NCBI GenBank assembly: GCA_024305405.1
Contig: JAKNDB010000107.1
Location: 3,642,501-3,706,500, forward strand
Origin: Dirofilaria immitis
Taxonomy: Eukaryota > Nematoda > Chromadorea > Rhabditida > Onchocercidae
DNA: 64,000 nt
Direction of reading: 5' to 3'
Part shown: in pieces, positions 57,404 through 64,000 of the stretch
Position numbering within the stretch: the stretch's first letter is position 1
Layout: the number at the start of each line of letters is the position of its first letter
Made by a program: the position numbers and the translations under genes
The notes under the pieces: generated by a model
Seen by the model: only the letters and a program-made list of their open reading frames with translations
Told to the model about the DNA's origin: nothing
Database searches by the model: none

Positions 57404-60400
57404 AGATAGATTTTAAATTGTGTTTTTTACATCTTTCTTCATGTTTTATGTCACTTGTAGTGGTAATGTTAAGCGATATAATTGCTGATAATGTTTACTT
57501 GTCCATATCATAAGACTAGTATTATGTCTAAACTTTGTTCATTTTTAGGCCTCAATGATAGGGAAAGGAAGATAAGAAAAGAATATTTCTGGTTTAATTG
57601 TTTTGTTTCTTTTATTAGATAATTTGACATATCAGTGTTTTTATTTTTCCCCGTGAATCAATTTAAAAGTAACATATGCGAATCTAAGAATATCTGAAAT
57701 CTGCAAAGAAAATCTCAAGAAAACTACTTCACCTAAAGAAATTTATAGATGTCGTGATTGCTTGATGATGAATTTAATGGAATACCTCTTAAATGATTTG
57801 TCAGTAGGATTCTTTATTGGAGTGGAGACGGTTTGTAGGTTTTAGTTTCGTGGGTTATAAGAGGACATTCTCTTTTGCAATCTTAGATTTATCGATCGTC
57901 GAATCATCTTTTTCCTGGGGATGAAAAGCAAGTTCACAATGTTATTAATGATATATTTTTCTGTACAGTGGCGTGTATAGTTTAACTTTGTTTTCATCGG
58001 TTTAAAACTTGAAATTTCGTTATTTCCCATCTAAAATTGTTTTAATCCTTTATGGTATCAGCAGCAGCGGTTCATTCATATTTGCAGAAATGGTGGATAT
58101 TGTTGATGTCATTTGTTTATTTGCCTTTTGTAGGAGGGACGTTTGTTGATGAATTCCTTTAGAATGTTATTTTTTTCTGTTACAGTTTATTGCGAGATAA
58201 TTCGACTTAAATATCTTTAGTTCATTTACTTTTGAAGATTGTTATTGACTGAGAAATCTAGTAGATTTTCGTAATAATTATGCATAATTTAAACTTATTG
58301 CTCTTCAAATAATCGTACGCTTTCATATATATAGTGGATTAAAAACTAAGCAACTGATTAAAGTAAAAGATTGAACGGCTACTGTTCTAAACAACATCCT
58401 ATCTGGGAAGGTGGGTGAAAATGTGGTAAGAGAAGTGGCTAGATACATGATCATATTCAATATCTGGTTGCGAAAATATGGTCGAATGAATGGGAATACT
58501 CGAATTGCTCTAATATTTGAGTTCAAATTTAACCCAATATCTAATTAGTCAATTAGCTGCTCTTATCTTTCGGAAGATAGTTAAGATTCCTTGTGTATTG
58601 TTAATAACTTATTAACGTGATAGTGTATTCTCGGATTTTTGGTCTGTACCATCTTTTATTTATTCGTCTGAAAGAAATTTGTTTTCAGTAATCATATTTT
58701 AATTCTATATCCTCAATCTATTTTGGTTGAGATATCGTTGAAGTACAGTTTTCTTGCATGACACGTGAGGAAGTATTATTTATCCTGACATTAGAATTGC
58801 GATAAATAAAAGACCTTTTAGGTGAGACACGGTAATGCGGTGTCAGGTTCATTTGCTGTGCCACCAATTAGCTTTTCGTAGGTCTTTTATTTCGTTTGAA
58901 ATTGAGATTTCGCCATTGCAGATTTCCGTCGTCAGGTTGTCCTCTTGGTATTCCCCATAACATGTGGGAACATTTTTTGATCGTTTTTGTTTGTATTTTG
59001 ATTTGAGGATTTTCCAGTGTTACGTGGTCATTTGTATGGTTTTTTTTTCGATTGTAACTGTTTTATTCCGATCATTATTATTTTCCTATAGATTTTTGCT
59101 CATAATGCGATGTTTTAAAAAAATCTTTTATAGAAAGGAAGTAATGCGAATGTTTGTGTTTTGCCTTACATATACTTTCAAAAAGAAAATGAAGAAGCAA
59201 GTTATGTAGGAACAAACAATATTTGAGGATTACAAAAGAAAATCCAGGCGGATTTGACACGAGCAACAAAATAGGAATTTATATTAGAATAACAATTATT
59301 TAATCCATTTGTCTTGGTAGTTCGTGATATATGATTAAAAGGATTTTCTGGATAACTTCGTTGTGAAGATTTGAAGTATGATACTGTTATTAATATGGGA
59401 CAAGGATGGGACGGAAATCTCCGGAATTTCCTTAATGATTTACTCCAATACATCGTTAGGACTAGACAAATGAAGCATTTCCGGCTCATTTTGTTATGGA
59501 TGTCGTCGCTACTGTCGCTACTGCCGTGTGGGAATTCTTGATTAGGATTTCTAAATAAGATTTTCTATCATGAAAAATGAAATACTTGTGAAATTTGGCA
59601 ATTAAAGGAAAAAAATAAACAGAATTTAGATGAAGCGTCACTTCTCTCGTTTAACAATATATTGAAGTAAACATATTCAATACTGTATCATTTTTGATAA
59701 AGTGACACATTTTACGATAATTGACATTTGTAATGTATCAGTTTGAAGTAGTATTTTCATTTAATATTCATATTAATCCATCCAGACGTATAATTCAGGT
59801 CTGTGCTAGGTAGAGGTATTTACATCGTTGGAGTCATTTCACAATCTTTAGCAGTGATTAGCGAATATTGGCAGACATCTCCTCTAGTTCCTGTTGCTTT
59901 CATTTTTATATCAAATTTATCGCATAAAGAAGATAAATACATTAATTTCGTGAGGTCAAGATGTTATGTCATGTCCTAAATTACCGGATTGCCTATTCCT
60001 GTCTTTTCTTCTTATCTTCAATCACGCATATCTCTTGTACTGCTTCTTCTGCATTCTGAAATCAATATTCGACCAAGTTTACCCGGTATGCTTCCTAAAT
60101 CGATAGATTTCAATATAGATGAGATTTTATCCAGAAGTCCGCTCCTAGATCGATAAATATTCATTTGCTTTTTTCTGCCATATTATTCGCACAATTCATT
60201 ACTATTATTAAATTCAACCATATCTAACATGCATCATTCTCTTCTTAGCTGCATGACAAGTACTGCTTATTGATGGTATTCGAAAACGGACCGCAAAACA
60301 AAGAACCATAATTCAGTAATGAATAAATGTAAGTTTTTTAGTCTTTCTCTCAATTGGATTATTCCGAAAATAATTCATTTTATAAAAATTTTTTTCAATC

Positions 60401-60798
60401 TTAATATTTAATGATTTTGCAAACTTTACTGTTTAATATTTATGTAAAGAGTTCTTATGAAAAGAATGACTTACGAAGTGAATGGCTTCATATTTCGAGA
60501 TTCATAAAGTAATAATTTTTTTAACATTGCTGCATATAGTAGTGAATTATAATAAAGAGTAAAATAAATGCCTTAAAAGACCTGTGTCATGTAATCTCTC
60601 AAAAAAAAGACTGATGTTCATCTTATAAACGACTTAGAAAAACATTCTGAAATTGTTGTCCAAATGCTTAGATACCCTGATATGAATGTAATGAAGCAAA
60701 TTCAAATTTCGGCGAATATTTGTTGCTAACGAAATTTTTAAATCGTAGATATTGCTAATAATAATAATATATAAGGAAATGTTTTTATCATATTTTAG
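57404..60798. other. Intergenic, BET 3' region and nhx upstream DNA
   Basis: AT-rich with no coding exon recognised. It includes an inverted repeat at 58804-58892. Short open frames at 58323-58526 and 58964-59489 overlap on both strands and show no family resemblance. Confidence 0.6.
58804..58892. repeat. 13-bp perfect inverted repeat, 63-base loop
   Basis: AAATAAAAGACCT (58804-58816) faces its exact complement AGGTCTTTTATTT (58880-58892). The loop holds a further short stem, GACAC at 58826-58830 with GTGTC at 58840-58844. It could be a hairpin RNA, a foldback-element remnant or a 3' end structure. Confidence 0.8.
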
Positions 60799-63700
60799 GT
60801 AAAATATTTCTGTTGTTTTCGTTGTTACATCTTCACTGCATTTCCGGATTCGGCGGAAGGCATGATTCATCGGAACACATTGAACAAGCTGCCGAGAAGG
60901 TAAATTAGCTGGGAAAATGGAGAAATTTTTATATAGAGCGGAAACAATTCATTTATTTTTAGTTTTTATTTTTTCTGAATTTCTTTTCATTCAAGTTCAT
61001 GAAAACCTTAGTGAAATCATAAAATTGAAACTTTGCGAAGCTTTGCATTTCTTTCTAGAGAGCGTATAGTATTCATCGTATTGATACTTTGATATTATTG
61101 ATTTTCGTTACTTTGCTTGTTTTTATTGTTCTCACGGCATGGTTTTTCAAGCATCATCGTCTCCGGTTTATTCATGAAACTGGTCTTACACTCTGTTATG
61201 GTTAGTTTTGTTTTCCTATTTATTAAAAAATTAGAATCACATCTTCTTCAGAAGAAGTGCATATTACTTATTTAATTATAAAGAAAATCAGATTGATTAT
61301 TTGAATGGACAATATCCTAAATTCTATTTGATTATAATCTTAATTATAGTTTTATTAAATCATTTCATTTAAATGAAAAAAATTCTTCAAGTTTCTCCAA
61401 GTTAAACTTTTCATTTCTTTACTTTCTATTTAGTTTGATTTGTTTCGACTGTTTTAATATGAACAATTAGAAATATGTTTTGCATTATTCATTTCTTCTC
61501 TGAATTCATAATGGAATTGATTTCAGGTTTATTGATCGGTATCTTATTACGTTATACAAATATTAGCGTGATTGAAAGTCAAACAATAGATGTAATGCAA
61601 AAGAATAGATCTGTCGTACGCGATCCACCAGATTATTTACGTCTTGAGGTTCGGTTATTTAACTCCAAATATACAAATACCAGGAAAAATTCTATGGACT
61701 TTTATTCTTATAAGTCGTTTTTCCTAATGTCGATATACTTGAGGCTCGGTTATTTATATATTTTTAGGTTGAACCAGTAAAAACGCAGAACGTACAGTTC
61801 CATTATGAATTAATGGAAGGTTTTTGGTGATAAAGAAAAACAGAGTGAACGACATCTCGAGCAAAAAGTATATTTGAATATTCCTCAGAGTTTGTTACAA
61901 TTTATTTATCATATGTACAAATTATTGATTTTCCTAGTAGTGTTTGACAAACGAAATGTTAATGTTAACTATGTTTTCAGGCTGTATTTTCTCCGGAGAT
62001 ATTTTTCAATTTACTTCTTCCACCAATTATTTTCAATGCTGGCTATAGCTTAAAAAAGTATGAAGTTAGTAGTGAATTAGTAGGAAATAAATATAATTAA
62101 CAGCAATTAATTAAACTGATGATTTTTATGCAAAATTTTGACTTCTCAGCTAAAAACCCTTGCTCATTAAGGAGTAAATTATGCCATCTTTTATTCTTTT
62201 GCTTCATACATCCAAAGAAATAAATTAAATAATAAAAATGATAAATATGTTATTGAAAAATTTATGTAATCAATGTTTTCAGCGACATTTTTCCGAAATA
62301 TTGGTAGTATTCTGATGTTTGCTTTCGCTGGCACTACTATATCAGCCATAGTTATTGCGTACGTTCTCGACATTCTTTTGTTATTCTGATTTTCGAAATC
62401 TGCTAAATGGCAAAACCACTTTTGAAAATTAAGAGACAAAAGATTCGAGCTTTTCAAAGATGAAAATCACTTCGAAAGACTTTGGTTTTCATTTTCTTAT
62501 AATGCTTTCAGATTTATCAGCTTATTTTATACTTTTAGAATAATAATGCATTCATTTTGTTGGTTATTCTCTTCATCATTTACGTTCAAGGAACTTCTTC
62601 TTTTCGGCGCACTAATGTCGTCAACTGATCCTGGTTGGTTTTCTTATAGGTTTCATACTTTGTAAAGTTTTTTCTAATAGAATAAACGTGAATTTCCTAA
62701 ATTCTTCAATCGTTACTGTGAATATTAAAAAGGAGGTTTATAGCGGTCAATGCATTAAAATGTGAATTGAGAAAATTTTATCAATTCGACCTGATCGTTC
62801 TCAAAATTAAAACTGAAATAACTTAACTTTAGATAAGGTTTTGAAACAAATCGATCTCTACCTTGATATCGTTACGAAAGCTTTAAGCAAGTATGCAAGC
62901 TTAACAGCACGAAGAATATCAGTAATACTGATGTGCATGTATTTCCATTGTCATTGTTTTTAAAAGAACATCTTCTAGTATCAACGGAAATAATCATTAT
63001 GATTATTATGTTACCATTAATTACTATTGCTGTTAGATTTTCAGAAGGAGTTTTCTCATAAGAAGTATATAAATCCGATAGTCTGTTTGCAAATTTAGGA
63101 TTTATTCGACATATTTAACCACTTCAGTTTTTTTAATCATGAACAATGATGTAACAAGTGGTGTAGTGGTAGTACTTTCAGTATGAGGCACATAATAATT
63201 CAGGGTGGAGGCTTAGTCGGTGCCTTCATACTTGGTAGCATGTGCAAGAAGAAACTGCATTATTGTCTCATTGTTCGATACCATTCCGAATGTTGCTATT
63301 CAGAAGCAATGATGTAACAGTAACTGAGAGATTCCGTCATCTTAGGAAATAGAAGGATTGAGATGCTGCTATGCTTATGAAGTTTCTAACTAGCTGCAAG
63401 GAACTGTTGATAAGAAAAAGTGGGGTGTTTTTGTTTCTTTCTCCCATGAAAATTATACAGAAGAAAGACGAAGTTTTATTGTTCGTATATATTGTTATTT
63501 CTTTCTAAGAGAAGAATAATTTGCCAAAAGATTGGAAATTTTTCATAAAATACCATTCACATGAAAATACTATTCATATTTAACCATAATGGATCATCTT
63601 TATTTTTTGATAATATTGATAAATTTTTATTTATGTTGGAGTAAATCGAAATTCTCTTTTATAAGTTATATTGTGACTCTAATTTTTTTTAAATTTCTCT

Positions 63701-63824
63701 TCTGTTGAACACTTTCAGTATCGGTATTGGCTGTTTTTCAAGAGATGGAAGTGGAATCAGATTTGTATGCATTGGTTTTTGGTGAAAGTGTATTGAACGA
63801 TGCGGTTGCTATTGTTTTAGCTAG
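60799..63824 (+). CDS. nhx-5: Endosomal Na+/H+ exchanger, SLC9A6/9 (NHX-5) type, 5' part
   Basis: Exons seen: about 60799-60899, 61059-61200, 61526-61648, 61768-61867, 61981-62057, 62283-62358, 62539-62633, 63719-63824; the gene runs past the window. The first seen exon encodes a signal-like hydrophobic run ([14 protein letters not shown]); its ATG is not clear and may lie in an upstream exon. Then come a membrane segment before [84 protein letters not shown] and [19 protein letters not shown]. These match SLC9A6/7/9, including the ND ion-binding pair in SVLNDA. Such exchangers swap luminal H+ for Na+/K+ in endosomes and Golgi. Three runs need correction: T5 at 61821-61825 (two bases short, or one long), A6 at 62052-62057 and T5 at 62288-62292 (one short each). 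Confidence 0.94.
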
Positions 63825-64000
63825 GTAATCTAATTTTTATTTATTGTTAAAAGTTTGATTCATGAGAATACCGGTGAACTTTTATATCTGTTATGCAATC
63901 TCAGCGCAGTAGATCATAAAGTGAAACCTGAAACTTAAATTTATAATGAAAAACTCGAATTCGTTTTGTTATCATGATTTCTGATTGCTATCAAGATTCT

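Noticed and set aside
63158..63175. tRNA A-box-like motif (GTGTAGTGGTAGTAC) in an nhx intron
   Set aside because: No B-box (GGTTCRANTCC) and no cloverleaf pairing could be found downstream. At most it is a decayed tRNA-derived repeat.

Overview
The window is nuclear DNA of a nematode, most likely a clade III filarial (onchocercid) worm. The evidence is an AT-rich background, many short exons, introns ending in TTTTCAG/TTTTAG, and nine recognisable animal genes with nematode-like architecture. I saw no prokaryotic genes, CRISPR array, intact transposon, tRNA or rRNA.

Layout from left to right: about 4.5 kb of AT-rich intergenic DNA with one unrecognised minus-strand open stretch (3924-4317); an odd-skipped/OSR zinc-finger gene (+, 4595-6397); a RECQ1-type helicase (+, 7632-13030); a DDAH-like protein that lacks two catalytic residues (+, 13781-15822); the flower/CACFD1 membrane protein (-, 17448-18491); Mediator subunit MED14 (-, 20451-29575); Integrator subunit INTS6 (+, 31983-39284); the AAA+ ATPase RUVBL2/reptin (-, 40660-43805); a BRD4-type BET double-bromodomain gene (+, 46031-57403); and the 5' part of an endosomal Na+/H+ exchanger of the SLC9A6/9 (nhx-5) type (+, from about 60799 to beyond the edge). 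Several neighbours act in transcription (MED14, INTS6, RUVBL2, BET). MED14/INTS6 and RUVBL2/BET are divergent pairs with 2.2-2.4 kb between them; INTS6 and RUVBL2 converge.

Two results stand out. First, the BET gene carries two adjacent 119-nt exons (49216-49334 and 49382-49500) that each encode a different version of the second half of bromodomain 1, including the acetyl-lysine-reading Asn loop. They look like mutually exclusive alternative exons. Second, about twenty coding homopolymers are off by a base (nearly always one short), and correcting each restores exact family alignment and exon phase. This looks like long-read assembly error and will break automatic gene models throughout the window. 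Exon coordinates below were derived by eye from splice sites, phase and family alignment. Exon sums are multiples of three after those corrections for RECQ1, INTS6, BET and flower, and without any correction for RUVBL2 and DDAH; MED14 still has one unexplained junction.
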